DNA from: DAIDJD01 sp035485275
GTDB taxonomy: Bacteria > Oederibacteriota > JAJYGY01 > DAIDJD01
Direction: 5' to 3'
Length of the DNA: 64,000 nucleotides
Assembly: GCA_035485275.1 (NCBI GenBank)
Contig: DATHOE010000024.1
Span: forward strand, 1-64,000
A program made the position numbers and the translations under genes. The notes below the pieces were generated by a model. The model did not search any database. It was not told the origin of the DNA and saw only the letters and a program-made list of their open reading frames with translations. Every line of letters begins with the position of its first letter. Positions within the stretch are counted from its first letter, which is position 1. Shown in pieces: positions 15,389-23,768 of this stretch.

Positions 15389-15940
15389 ATGGGAAGGGCG
15401 GCCGTGAAAACCCTGAATCTCAAAGCGCGGGAAGCCACTCCGGGCCTGATGAGGGCCCTCGAAAAAGAGGGGCTGATCCTTTGGTTGGCTCCCGGGCGGC
15501 ATGCGCTCAAGCCCCCACGGGGTAGCTCCGCGGACAAAAGGATTTATTCCAGCGATCCCTCCTGGGGGCCGCACATGCTGATTTCGGTGACCTGCAACCG
15601 CCCGGATTTCCCCAAATTCGGCTCCCACCCGGATAACGAGGACTTCCTGATGCTGGGCGAGGGCGTCACGCGCCCCCTCTACCTGGTCATCGCCCGGCTC
15701 AAAAAAGACGCGCTCCGGAAGAAAATCGAGAAGGGGACTTTGGGAAGCCGGGATTTCATCGCCTTGAAAATCAAATTCAACGATCCCGCCACGTCCTTTT
15801 TCACGCTGTTGAAGGATGTCCCCCACGGGGAGGCGGCCGCGGCGGGCCCGGGCCGGGCGCCCTCCTTCTATGTCACGGAGTCGAGGGACCTGCCGCTTGA
15901 AAAAACCGATTTCAGGGACTACGGCCTTGCCGTCCAATAA
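15389..15940 (+). CDS. Uncharacterised protein, overlaps the downstream lipo-beta-barrel gene
   Basis: A 183-residue soluble-looking protein without signal peptide or membrane segment (start ATG 15389; GTG 15404 with GGAAGGG upstream is an alternative). Visible features: a His/Asn/Asp-rich core PDFPKFGSHPDNEDFLMLGEG, then YLVIARLKKDALRKKIEKG and a beta-rich end PSFYVTESRDLPLEKTDF. I do not recognise the family. Its last 14 bases overlap the TTG start of the outer-membrane lipoprotein gene, which suggests translational coupling. Base composition is a little less GC-rich than the neighbours. Confidence 0.6.
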   Translation: MGRAAVKTLNLKAREATPGLMRALEKEGLILWLAPGRHALKPPRGSSADKRIYSSDPSWGPHMLISVTCNRPDFPKFGSHPDNEDFLMLGEGVTRPLYLVIARLKKDALRKKIEKGTLGSRDFIALKIKFNDPATSFFTLLKDVPHGEAAAAGPGRAPSFYVTESRDLPLEKTDFRDYGLAVQ

Positions 15941-17171
15941 AGGCGTCCTCTCGTCCCCGCTTTTTCCGGCGCTCCTTTCATTATTGTTTTGCGGATGCGC
16001 CACCCTGCCGCCGCCCTACCAAAAGCCGCCCGCGGGGACCTCCCTCCAGGACCGCCAGAAGATCTACGACGACCACAAGGTGGCCTACGGCTATTGGTCC
16101 GGCGGCCGGGTAGGGGAAAAGGCGACCTTTTGCTGCCTGAACGAGTCAGGACAGCTCGCGAAGTATTTTGAGGCGAGCGGGGACACGCTTGCGGCCTCCC
16201 TGGCCCGGAAGGCCTGCGCCACCGACCTGGTCGGGCTCGGATCGGTCATCGGCACCCTGGCCGCGGCTTCGGCTTTGGTGAACAAGGGGGATTTCGCGAG
16301 GGTCGCGGGCGACAACCTGCTCTGGGTGGGGTTCCCCGCGGAGCTGATCCTTTCGGACTGCGAGGCCAGCCACGACCTGGTGGCGGCCAAGAATTCCTTC
16401 AATGACTATTTGAAGCGGGACCTGGACCTTCCCGAAGCGCCGTCCGTCATGCCGGAACCGAAGCCCGTCGTTTGGAGCGTGGAGCCGGAGCTGGGATGGC
16501 TGTTCCCGGGAGCGCGCTACGTGGACCAGAACAACCAGCTCCGCAACGACATCGGCAATCTCGGCTGGGAGAATACCCGCGAAATTTACGGCCAGGCGGC
16601 TTCCAATATTTATGAGGGGGTGGGCATGCAGCGCACCTCCGGCTGGATGCAGCTCGGATTCGGATACCGCTATTTCGACTTCGGGACCGCCTTCGCCACC
16701 GCCACGGGCGACTTCGGCGGGGGCCAGTGGACCCGGGAGACGCTCAGCGAGCGCAACCGGATCCAAAGCCTGTACTTCTCCTTCGGGGGCGTGCACGACC
16801 TGGGCCAGGCGCTGAGATTTTCCCTGGCTTTGGAGGCGGGCCTCGGATGGGACGACCTGCAGGAGAATTACTCGAATACCGGCTACAACGGCAGCAATTT
16901 CAACAATTACACCAACGAGAACCTCGGGGGCGAGGCGTTTTGGGGGACGGTATTGGCGACGCTGGAATACAGGTTCTCGGAGCGCTGTTCCATCGCCGTG
17001 GACGGCGGTTTCGACGACTGCGAGGCGGAAGATTTCATCGTGGTCTCGGGTTCCTCGAACAACCAGACACCGAAGGCCGACACCTATGCCGATTTCTACG
17101 GCGTCAATTCCAGGGGGACCTTTGACGCCGGCGGCGCGGTCGGGTCCGTGAAGCTGCTGTGGTATTTGTAG
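15927..17171 (+). CDS. Putative outer-membrane beta-barrel lipoprotein
   Basis: A 414-residue exported protein. I place the start at TTG 15927: AGGGA lies eight bases upstream, and translation then gives at once a signal peptide ending in FCGC-ATLPPPYQKPP, a lipobox-like motif. No ATG or GTG gives a better one. After a helical N-terminal part (about residues 30-170, including a hydrophobic patch VGLGSVIGTLAAASALV), the protein turns into alternating aromatic/polar strands (YRYFDFGTAFATATGDFG, LYFSFGGVHDLGQALRFSLAL, TLEYRFSERCSIAVDGGF) and ends VGSVKLLWYL, typical of an outer-membrane barrel end. Family unknown; unusual in combining lipid anchor and barrel. Confidence 0.55.
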   Translation: MPSNKGVLSSPLFPALLSLLFCGCATLPPPYQKPPAGTSLQDRQKIYDDHKVAYGYWSGGRVGEKATFCCLNESGQLAKYFEASGDTLAASLARKACATDLVGLGSVIGTLAAASALVNKGDFARVAGDNLLWVGFPAELILSDCEASHDLVAAKNSFNDYLKRDLDLPEAPSVMPEPKPVVWSVEPELGWLFPGARYVDQNNQLRNDIGNLGWENTREIYGQAASNIYEGVGMQRTSGWMQLGFGYRYFDFGTAFATATGDFGGGQWTRETLSERNRIQSLYFSFGGVHDLGQALRFSLALEAGLGWDDLQENYSNTGYNGSNFNNYTNENLGGEAFWGTVLATLEYRFSERCSIAVDGGFDDCEAEDFIVVSGSSNNQTPKADTYADFYGVNSRGTFDAGGAVGSVKLLWYL

Positions 17172-17225
17172 AGTCCGGCCGATAAAATCGGCGCAATAAG
17201 AGAAAAACCGAATGGGGTTTGGAGC

Positions 17226-18086
17226 ATGAGCGACATGCGAGCGGCGGCGCCGGACAGCACCGCGGTCCGGGTGGCTTTGTGGAGGGCCATGCACCTGCGG
17301 GCGGATGCGGCCCCCCATGTGATCGAAGACGAGGTGGGCCTGCGCCTGGCGGCGCCCGATGCGGACTGGGGCCAACGCGGGGACATGCACCCGCAGGGCA
17401 CCAGCCGTTTCCGGGCCTCCATCGTGGCCCGCGCCCGCTTCATCGAGGACCTGGTCGTGGAAGAGGCCGGCAGGGGCCTGGGCCAATACGTCATCCTCGG
17501 CGCGGGCCTGGACACTTTCGCGCAGCGGCGCGGCGGGATCGCCTCGCGCCTGGCGATCTTCGAGGTGGACCGGCCGGGCCCCCAAGCCTGGAAACGCCGC
17601 CGCCTCGAGGAATTGGGCTACGGCGTGCCGGACTTCCTGCGCCTGGTCCCGGTGGACTTTGAGGCAAGCGGCGCCTGGTGGCCGGGCCTGGTCGCGGCCG
17701 GTTTCGACCCCGGCAAGCCCGCCGTCGTGGCCTCCTTGGGTGTGAGCATGTACTTGAGCAAGGAGGCCATCCTGGCCACCCTGCGCCAGGTCGCGGCCCT
17801 TGCCCCGGGCTCCACCTTGGTCATGACTTTCATACTGCCCTTGAGCATGGCCGATCCCGAGGACCGCCCGGGCCTGGAAATGGGGGAGAAAGGCGCCCGG
17901 GCCAGCGGCACCCCTTTCATCAGCTTCTTCAGGCCGGAGGAGATGCTGGCCTTGGCCCGTGAAGCCGGTTTCAAGAAGGTCCGGCAGGTCTCCGCCGCTG
18001 ACCTAGCCGAACGCTATTTCGCGGGCCGGACCGACGGCCTGCGTCCCCCGAACAACGCGGAAGAAATTCTGGTGGCCACGACCTAA
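17226..18086 (+). CDS. Class I SAM-dependent methyltransferase, leucine carboxyl methyltransferase (PPM/LCM)-like
   Basis: A 286-residue protein of the PPM/LCM methyltransferase family seen in many bacteria as 'class I SAM-dependent methyltransferase'. Landmarks: RARFIEDLVVEEAGRG, motif I VILGAGLDTFAQR, the acidic loop IFEVDRPGPQAWKRRRL, and SLGVSMYLSKEAI. Residues binding SAM are kept. Eukaryotic relatives methylate the C-terminal Leu of PP2A; bacterial ones act on small molecules or are unassigned. It starts 54 bases after the barrel gene at ATG 17226, with no strong promoter in between. A second methyltransferase follows 25 bases later. Confidence 0.85.
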   Translation: MSDMRAAAPDSTAVRVALWRAMHLRADAAPHVIEDEVGLRLAAPDADWGQRGDMHPQGTSRFRASIVARARFIEDLVVEEAGRGLGQYVILGAGLDTFAQRRGGIASRLAIFEVDRPGPQAWKRRRLEELGYGVPDFLRLVPVDFEASGAWWPGLVAAGFDPGKPAVVASLGVSMYLSKEAILATLRQVAALAPGSTLVMTFILPLSMADPEDRPGLEMGEKGARASGTPFISFFRPEEMLALAREAGFKKVRQVSAADLAERYFAGRTDGLRPPNNAEEILVATT

Positions 18087-18111
18087 GGGACGGCCCACGG
18101 CCAAGGACAGC

Positions 18112-18915
18112 ATGAACCCGAACCACTACGAAACCTCGGCGGCCTTCTACGACGAAGGGAACGACCGGCCGGACCTCGCGTCCGACCTCGAATTTTACCT
18201 GTCCCTGATCCCGGCCTCGGCGTCGGTCCTGGAGGTGGGCTGCGGGACGGGCCGCATAGCGCTGCCGCTGGCCCTGCGGGGCAATTCCGTCACGGGCATC
18301 GACCTGTCCCAGCCCATGCTGGACGTGTTTTCCGGGAAGCTCGCGAAGCAGCCGGAACGCGCCCGCAAGGTCGTCCTGCGCCGCATGGACATGAAGAGCT
18401 TTGATTTGGGCCGGACCTTCGATTGGATCCTGTTCCCCTTCCGGGTCTTCCAGGCCCTGGGCACCCTGGAGGAGCGCCTCCAATGCCTCGAGGCCGTCCG
18501 CGGCCACATGTCCGCGAAATCCCGCCTGGTCCTGACGCTGTTCAATCCCAGATGGGAGGCCCTGGGGAATTGGGGCCGCAAGAATCTCCTGGACTTCGAA
18601 CGCACGGACAAAAAAACAGGGCGCACGATGCGGCGCTACCAGGACCAGCTGTGGCACGACCCTGAACGCCAGCTCATCGCCGTGAACCTGCGCTATGAGG
18701 TCCATGTGAACGGCGAGCTGACGCAGACGGCCGAGGATTCGCTCGAGCTCGGATACCTTTTTCCGGAGCAATGCCTGGGCCTGTTCACGTCCGCCGGGCT
18801 CGGCCTGGAGCAGGCCTACGGCGATTACGACAGGCGGCCACTGGTGCCCGAGGAAAAGAAGGAACAAATTTATGTTTTGAAGAAGGCCGGGCCGGATCCC
18901 GGGCGGAAGACCTAG
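18112..18915 (+). CDS. Class I SAM-dependent methyltransferase
   Basis: A 267-residue protein opening MNPNHYETSAAFYDEGNDRPD, then motif I VLEVGCGTGRIALPLA (around residues 40-55), the post-I acidic residue TGIDLSQPML, and motif IV/VI further on. No membrane segment. The family includes many small-molecule methyltransferases; substrate cannot be told. ATG start with AAGGACAG upstream, 25 bases from the previous gene, so the two may be one transcript. Its stop (TAG, 18913-18915) overlaps the stop of the convergent O-methyltransferase by four bases. Confidence 0.86.
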   Translation: MNPNHYETSAAFYDEGNDRPDLASDLEFYLSLIPASASVLEVGCGTGRIALPLALRGNSVTGIDLSQPMLDVFSGKLAKQPERARKVVLRRMDMKSFDLGRTFDWILFPFRVFQALGTLEERLQCLEAVRGHMSAKSRLVLTLFNPRWEALGNWGRKNLLDFERTDKKTGRTMRRYQDQLWHDPERQLIAVNLRYEVHVNGELTQTAEDSLELGYLFPEQCLGLFTSAGLGLEQAYGDYDRRPLVPEEKKEQIYVLKKAGPDPGRKT

Positions 18916-19583
18916 TCGGAAACGACCAGGGCCATGGCGAACCCGTCGTGGCCCTTGAAGCCGACCGTCTGGAGCGCCGTGGCGCTCAGGCGGGGCTCGG
19001 CGGCCAGATCCTCGAACATGCGCCGGACCCCTTTCACGGCCGGATCCGGATTCTCCGGATCCGCGACCGCGCCCTCGCGGATCACGTTGTCCACGACGAT
19101 GAGGCTGCCAACCTTGGACAATTTGAGGGACCCGGCCAGGTAGGCGGGTATGTTGGGTTTGTCCGCGTCGATGAAAACCATATCAAACGCCTCGGCGCCC
19201 TCGAGCCGCAGTTTTTCCAGGGACTCCATCGCCGGCCCGATCCGTATTTCCACTTTATCGTCCAGGCCCGCTCTCTGGAGATTGACCCGCGCCACCGCGG
19301 CGTGCTTCGGGTCGATCTCCAGGCTGATCAGGCGTCCGTCGGCGGGCAGGGCGCGCGCGAGCCAGATCGTGCTGTATCCGCCCAGGGTGCCGATCTCCAG
19401 GATGCGCCGGGCGCCGCGGACCCGCGCCAGCAGGTTCAGGAATTTCCCCTGGTTTGGCGCCACATCAATGGGCGGCAGGCCCGCCGCCAGGTTCCCGGCA
19501 AGGGCCGCCTCAAGGACCCCATCCTTGGGCACGAGGCGGTCGGTGAGGTAACGGTCCACAAGGTTCCATTTGTCCTGGCTCAT
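18912..19583 (-). CDS. Cation-dependent O-methyltransferase (catechol-type)
   Basis: A 223-residue protein of the COMT/caffeoyl-CoA-type O-methyltransferase family, the length expected. Motif I is RILEIGTLGGYSTIWLA; the acidic residue after it is SLEIDPKHAAVAR; metal-binding Asp residues lie in FDMVFIDADKPN and VVDNVIREGAV. It would transfer methyl from SAM to a hydroxyl of a small phenolic or related acceptor using Mg2+ or another divalent cation. ATG at 19583, preceded in the transcript by GAATC, without a clear ribosome site. Convergent to the previous gene with a 4-base stop overlap; the gap to the GNAT gene is 274 bases with no recognised element. Confidence 0.88.
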   Translation of the reverse strand: MSQDKWNLVDRYLTDRLVPKDGVLEAALAGNLAAGLPPIDVAPNQGKFLNLLARVRGARRILEIGTLGGYSTIWLARALPADGRLISLEIDPKHAAVARVNLQRAGLDDKVEIRIGPAMESLEKLRLEGAEAFDMVFIDADKPNIPAYLAGSLKLSKVGSLIVVDNVIREGAVADPENPDPAVKGVRRMFEDLAAEPRLSATALQTVGFKGHDGFAMALVVSD

Positions 19584-19857
19584 GATTCGCGCCCTTCCGT
19601 CATCAAGATTTCACGGGATGAAGCGTTGCGGCCCCGTCCATCAGCACCGGGAGGCGTCCTATTTCGCCCAGGCGCGGAACCATAGTTTCGCTCCCAGGCC
19701 CTGGGTTTGGAAGAGGGGGCGGCATTTTGGTCCCGGTCCGGCCCATAGGTTCATCCATTTGCTTTTTTTGGTTCAAAAGACTGTTTTTTCAGGCAGGGAC
19801 CACTGGGCGATCGTAGTAGGTTTATGGTAAAGCACCTGGAATTTCAAAGGGCCATCC

Positions 19858-20688
19858 ATGGATGTTTTCGTTTTTACGGATTTGAGCGCGTTTAGCAAAG
19901 CCGTGAGCCCCTTCCTTGAGGCTCGAGAGGCGGAGTATTGCTTGTTTTTCGCAAACCTAGAGAATCCTCCGCCCATAGTGCCTTTCATGGCCCAGGTGAG
20001 GCGGGGCGATGAAACCGTGTTTGCCGCTTTTCTTCATGACGTCAATTTAATCGTAAGCAGAGGGCCGCTTGAAGCCGTCCGGGCCGTGGCTGATCGGCTC
20101 GGGGACTCAGGGATTGCCTTGCCCGGGGTCGTGGGACCCGGGGAGGAAGCCGGGGCCATGGCGGACGCGTGGGCAAAGCGCCGCGGATGCGAATCATTTC
20201 TGGAGATTGACCAGGGGATATACAGGATCACCGATGTCCGAAAACCGCTTGGAATTCCGGGGCGTATGCGCCCGGCGGTTGCAGGGGATAAGGAACTTCT
20301 CGCGGACTGGATACAGGGTTTTCGTCGAGAAATGCCTCCGCGAGATTCCGGTACGAGAGACGCCGCGGTTCGGGAGGCCGAGAAAAAAGTCCTTTCCGGT
20401 GCGGCCTTCATTTGGGAATTGGAAGGTACACCCGTGTCCATGGCAGCCTTAGTCCGCCCAGCCCGCAGGGGGATCACCGTGACCTGGGTTTACACCCCTC
20501 CTGAGTTCCGGAGGCGCGGTTATGCGACGGCTCTTGTCGCGGCAGTAAGCCAGGAGGGCTTGCTCCGAGGCAAGGAGTACTGCACGCTATACACCGATCT
20601 CAGCAATCCGACCTCAAATTCGATTTATCGGAAAATCGGATACGTACGAATAGGTGATTCGCGGAACTTCCGCTTCCGGTACGCGTGA
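19858..20688 (+). CDS. GNAT-family N-acetyltransferase, AT-rich relative to neighbours
   Basis: A 276-residue protein whose last 150 residues form a GNAT acetyltransferase: motif A is VTWVYTPPEFRRRGYATALVAAVS (RRRGYA is the acetyl-CoA pyrophosphate loop), followed by CTLYTDLSNPTSNSIYRKIGY (motif B). The first 120 residues look like a separate alpha/beta domain, the two-domain plan seen in the YkkB-like group. Acceptor unknown. It begins at ATG 19858 with AAAGGG upstream. The coding sequence and its upstream region are noticeably richer in A/T, with codons such as TTT, TTA and GAA unlike the neighbours, which suggests horizontal acquisition. Confidence 0.85.
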   Translation: MDVFVFTDLSAFSKAVSPFLEAREAEYCLFFANLENPPPIVPFMAQVRRGDETVFAAFLHDVNLIVSRGPLEAVRAVADRLGDSGIALPGVVGPGEEAGAMADAWAKRRGCESFLEIDQGIYRITDVRKPLGIPGRMRPAVAGDKELLADWIQGFRREMPPRDSGTRDAAVREAEKKVLSGAAFIWELEGTPVSMAALVRPARRGITVTWVYTPPEFRRRGYATALVAAVSQEGLLRGKEYCTLYTDLSNPTSNSIYRKIGYVRIGDSRNFRFRYA

Positions 20689-20796
20689 ACTATTGGTCTC
20701 CGTTCTGGGCTTTTTCACAGATGAGGCTGGTTAAAACTCATTGAATCTGCGGGTTGAATTTCATCAGCTGTCAGGCACCTCTGGGTGAATCCGCCA

Positions 20797-22170
20797 ATGA
20801 AACTAAAATCAGATTCCGGCATGGAGTCCAGCGGAAGGCCCTGGTTGGCTTTCGTGCTGGTCTGCGCGGCGATCCTGGCCCTTTCATGGTCCCTTCCCGA
20901 GCAAAGCTTCCGCCGTTACCCCGGACGCAAGCCGGTCATCTTTTGGCACCGATGGACAGGGGAATGGGAAAAGGTCGTGGACGGCATCTGCGACCGCTTC
21001 AACGCAAGCCAGACCGAATATGAGGTGATCCCCCTAAGCGTGCCGGACGGCATGGCCGACTCGAAGTTCCTCATCGCCGTGGCCGGGGATGACCCGCCCG
21101 ACTGCATGGCCGAGGTGAACGACGTCGTCCCCCAGTGGGCAGAAAGCGGGCTGCTCCTGCCCCTGGACAGCCTGATGGACGCCCGCGAATGGGAGCGCCA
21201 GAAAGGCTCCATATTTCCGGCGGCCCTGCGCATCGGCATGTTCAGGGACCGGCTCTACGGACTCACCGTGGGCATGGACATCTTCGCCCTCTATTACCGC
21301 CCGGATTTTTTCCGCCAGGCCGGCCTGGACCCCGACCATCTTCCTTCCAGCCTGGAGGGCCTGACGGATTGGGCGGCCAAAATGGACCGGACCGACGCGA
21401 ACGGCGAGCTGACGCGTCTGGGCATGCTGCCCTGGGGCCTGGGGAACTTCGCGCCCGTCTTCGGCGGCGGCTTTTACGACTGGGGCAAGGGGGAGCTGAC
21501 CCTGGACACGCCCCAGAACATGAGGGCCCTCACCTGGCTGGCGGCCCGGCGTTCGCGCCTGGGCTTCGACCGGGTGGGACGCTTTGAGGCGGCGCAGAAC
21601 CGTTCCAAGGGAGGAGGCGAGGGCGGCTGGCCCTTGCTCAGCGGCTCCGAGGCGATCGTTGTGGACGGGCAGTGGAGGGTGCAGGAGGCGCGCAAGCTGG
21701 CCCCCGCATTCGATTACCGCACGGCGCCCATCCCGCCCGCCGGCGGCGGACTGCCCGGGGCCGGTTTTGTGGACGGCAACGTCATGCTGATACCCCGCTC
21801 CGCGCGCGACATCCAGGGCGCCTGGGCCTTCATCCGTTTTTGGTCCGGGCTGGACCATCCCGAGCGCGCGGCCGAATTCTACACCGAAGGCGGCTGGCTG
21901 CCGCTGAACAGGGCGGTCGAGGAATCCCCCGTCTACCGGGGCTATCTGCGGCGGAATCTCCAGTTCCGCACTTTCGTGGACCTGCTCGAAAGCCCCAATT
22001 TGTACCCGGTGGCGCCCATCCCGGAGGGGCTGTATTTGTCCGACCGGATCGGCAAGGCGGAAGAGGCGGCCTGCGACGGCAGCGCGAGCCCGAAACAGGC
22101 CATGGACCAGTTGGTGCGGGAGATGCGGCGCGAGGCGCGGTTCAGGCGGGACAACGGCTACGCGGATTAG
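20797..22170 (+). CDS. Extracellular solute-binding protein family 1 (sugar type), orphan
   Basis: A 457-residue exported binding protein. After a single uncleaved-looking hydrophobic segment (PWLAFVLVCAAILALSW) it reads KPVIFWHRWTGEWEKVVDGICDRFN, followed by VIPLSVPDG, GDDPPDCM, YGLTVGMDIFALYYRPDFF and AWAFIRFWSGLDHPERAAEF, which is the plan of family 1 sugar-binding proteins of ABC importers. There is no lipobox. No permease or ATPase gene lies near, so it is an orphan that may share a transporter encoded elsewhere or work as a sensor. Start at ATG 20797 chosen (GTG 20785 and ATG 20821 are alternatives). It would capture an oligosaccharide or related solute. Confidence 0.83.
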   Translation: MKLKSDSGMESSGRPWLAFVLVCAAILALSWSLPEQSFRRYPGRKPVIFWHRWTGEWEKVVDGICDRFNASQTEYEVIPLSVPDGMADSKFLIAVAGDDPPDCMAEVNDVVPQWAESGLLLPLDSLMDAREWERQKGSIFPAALRIGMFRDRLYGLTVGMDIFALYYRPDFFRQAGLDPDHLPSSLEGLTDWAAKMDRTDANGELTRLGMLPWGLGNFAPVFGGGFYDWGKGELTLDTPQNMRALTWLAARRSRLGFDRVGRFEAAQNRSKGGGEGGWPLLSGSEAIVVDGQWRVQEARKLAPAFDYRTAPIPPAGGGLPGAGFVDGNVMLIPRSARDIQGAWAFIRFWSGLDHPERAAEFYTEGGWLPLNRAVEESPVYRGYLRRNLQFRTFVDLLESPNLYPVAPIPEGLYLSDRIGKAEEAACDGSASPKQAMDQLVREMRREARFRRDNGYAD

Positions 22171-22357
22171 GACCCTATTTCTTTGAAAATGCGCAGCAAC
22201 ACGTAAAAAATTGGGGGCTTTTTTGGGGCCGCCAAAATATACTTTAGCCCAGCTCGATCCGCGAAGGATGAGCGCCCCACGATTGCGCGAGATCCAAAGA
22301 AAACCGCGTCCAAAAACCCGATTGCATAAAAAAGTATTTGGTTTTGACAGGAACGGA

Positions 22358-23626
22358 ATGGGGCCCGTTTTCGAGTCGTTTGTGCCGAACAGATTTTTAT
22401 TTTTTCCCATTTTCCTGTTTCTTCCGCTTTCGGCCGGGGCCGCCGGCATATCAGTCACCACCCTTGGCGGGGCGCTTAGCGCCTCCGATCTGGCCGCCGA
22501 CCTTGTGGGCGCGGGCATCACCGTCAGCAACGTGGTTTATACCGGGGCTCCGGGGGCCGCAGGCACCTTTTCAGGCGCCTCCGGGATCCTGGATTTTGAC
22601 GGCGGCGTGGTGCTGAGCACAGGCGCCGCGCCCGGAATCATCGGGCCGGACACGGGGGACTCCTCCGTGTGCTGGGGCCTGCCCGGGGACAGCGACCTGA
22701 GCGCCAGTTTCGGCGGGGAGGTGACGAACGACGCCTCGGTGCTGGAGTTCGATTTCGTGCCGCAAAGCGCCATGGTCGCTTTCAAGTATGTCTTCGGTTC
22801 CGACGAATACCTTTATTACATAGGCAGCTACAACGACGCATTCGCCATCTACGTGAACGGGGTCAACGTCGCCCTGGTGCCGGTGACGAACCAGCCGGTG
22901 TGCGTGAACGACATCAACCCGACCACCAACAGCCAGTATTTCGTGTGCAACCAGGTCTTGGCGCCCTACAACTACAGCCCCGCCTGCCCCTGCGACACGG
23001 GAATGAACGGGTTCACCACCGGACTGTCGGCCTCGGTGGCGGTCACCCCGGGCGTCACCAACCACATCAAGTTCGCCATAGCCGACGCCATCGACTGCGC
23101 GCTGGACAGCTGGGTTTGCATCGAAGCCCAAAGTTTGGCCGTGGTCGGCACCGCGACTCCCACCGCGAATCCGACATCCACGCCGAGCCGCACCGCGTCC
23201 CGGACCCTCAGCCCGACCAGGACCTACAGCCCGACCAGGACCGTCAGCCCCACCCCGACCGCCACCCCGACCTCCGGACCCACGCGGACGCCGACGCCCC
23301 TGCTTAGCCCCACCACGCCCGCCCCGTCCAATTCCCTGAGCCTGACCGCGGCCTACCCCAATCCCGACCCCTCCCAAGGGCCCGTATGGCTGCCCTATGT
23401 GCTGACCTGCGACGCGGACGTGGAGATCCGCGTCTACGACGTCGCCGGCGAAACCGTGCGCGACCTGGAGCCATTCGCCGGCCGGGCCGGACAGAATGAG
23501 GAGTATTGGGACGGGCGGAACAAATTCGGGGCTTCGGTCGCCAGCGGCGTGTACATCAGCCATATCACCGCCCGCGCGGACGGCCAGACCCAGGACGCCT
23601 GGGTCAAGTTGGCCATCACGCGCTGA
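22358..23626 (+). CDS. Choice-of-anchor L surface protein with Thr/Pro linker and FlgD-like C-terminal domain
   Basis: A 422-residue exported protein. ATG 22358 (AGGA six bases upstream) gives an immediate signal peptide (NRFLFFPIFLFLPLSAGAAG). Domains: a choice-of-anchor L domain (about residues 30-265; GITVSNVVYTGAPG, FDGGVVLSTG, VLEFDFVPQSAMVAFKYVFG, SYNDAFAIYVNG), a Thr/Pro/Ser-rich linker of about 55 residues, and a C-terminal beta domain of about 90 residues (AYPNPDPSQGP, VEIRVYDVAGETVRDL, EYWDGRNKFGASVASGVYI) like the FlgD/T9SS-type Ig-fold found at the end of many surface proteins in diderm lineages. Probably cell-surface or secreted; ligand unknown. Several Cys in the middle may form disulfides. 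Upstream longer frames lack homology. Confidence 0.85.
   Translation: MGPVFESFVPNRFLFFPIFLFLPLSAGAAGISVTTLGGALSASDLAADLVGAGITVSNVVYTGAPGAAGTFSGASGILDFDGGVVLSTGAAPGIIGPDTGDSSVCWGLPGDSDLSASFGGEVTNDASVLEFDFVPQSAMVAFKYVFGSDEYLYYIGSYNDAFAIYVNGVNVALVPVTNQPVCVNDINPTTNSQYFVCNQVLAPYNYSPACPCDTGMNGFTTGLSASVAVTPGVTNHIKFAIADAIDCALDSWVCIEAQSLAVVGTATPTANPTSTPSRTASRTLSPTRTYSPTRTVSPTPTATPTSGPTRTPTPLLSPTTPAPSNSLSLTAAYPNPDPSQGPVWLPYVLTCDADVEIRVYDVAGETVRDLEPFAGRAGQNEEYWDGRNKFGASVASGVYISHITARADGQTQDAWVKLAITR
23209..23244 (+). repeat. Two 18-base tandem repeats coding the Thr/Pro linker
   Basis: Units at 23209-23226 and 23227-23244 match at 16 of 18 bases and encode SPTRT with a variable sixth residue (Y or V). 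Related degenerate units lie on both sides. Such tandem units change linker length by slippage. Confidence 0.8.
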
Positions 23627-23642
23627 CTATTCCGGAAGAAAT

Positions 23643-23672
23643 CTGAAACGCCCGACCCCGGGCCCTTATAAT
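23643..23672 (+). promoter_or_regulatory. Promoter candidate before the YdeI-like gene (perfect -10)
   Basis: TATAAT (23667-23672) is a perfect -10; CTGAAA (23643-23648) lies 18 bases upstream, four of six to TTGACA. A perfect inverted repeat CGCCCG-ATAG-CGGGCG (23683-23698) follows where transcription would begin, and could be an operator or the hairpin of a terminator for the upstream gene (CCTTTTTAA at about 23709-23717 comes soon after). Confidence 0.5.
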
Positions 23673-23768
23673 GGAACTGCATCGCCCGATAGCGGGCGCG
23701 ATATTCGGCCTTTTTAACCCGAGCTATGCTCCTGGTGGGGCGGGCCTGGAGCCTGCCGTCATAAACCT

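Noticed and set aside
22211..22235. Terminator after the binding-protein gene.
   Set aside because: The T-run lies inside the loop of an imperfect stem, which does not fit an intrinsic terminator.
22211..22357. Longer N-terminus for the choice-of-anchor-L protein.
   Set aside because: The upstream in-frame residues (GPPKYTLAQLDPRR...) are basic and unrelated, while ATG 22358 has a ribosome site and an immediate signal peptide.
23160..23330. Repeats in the Thr/Pro region taken as a CRISPR or regulatory repeat.
   Set aside because: The units are in frame inside the surface-protein gene and encode a plain SPTRT linker, with no spacers.
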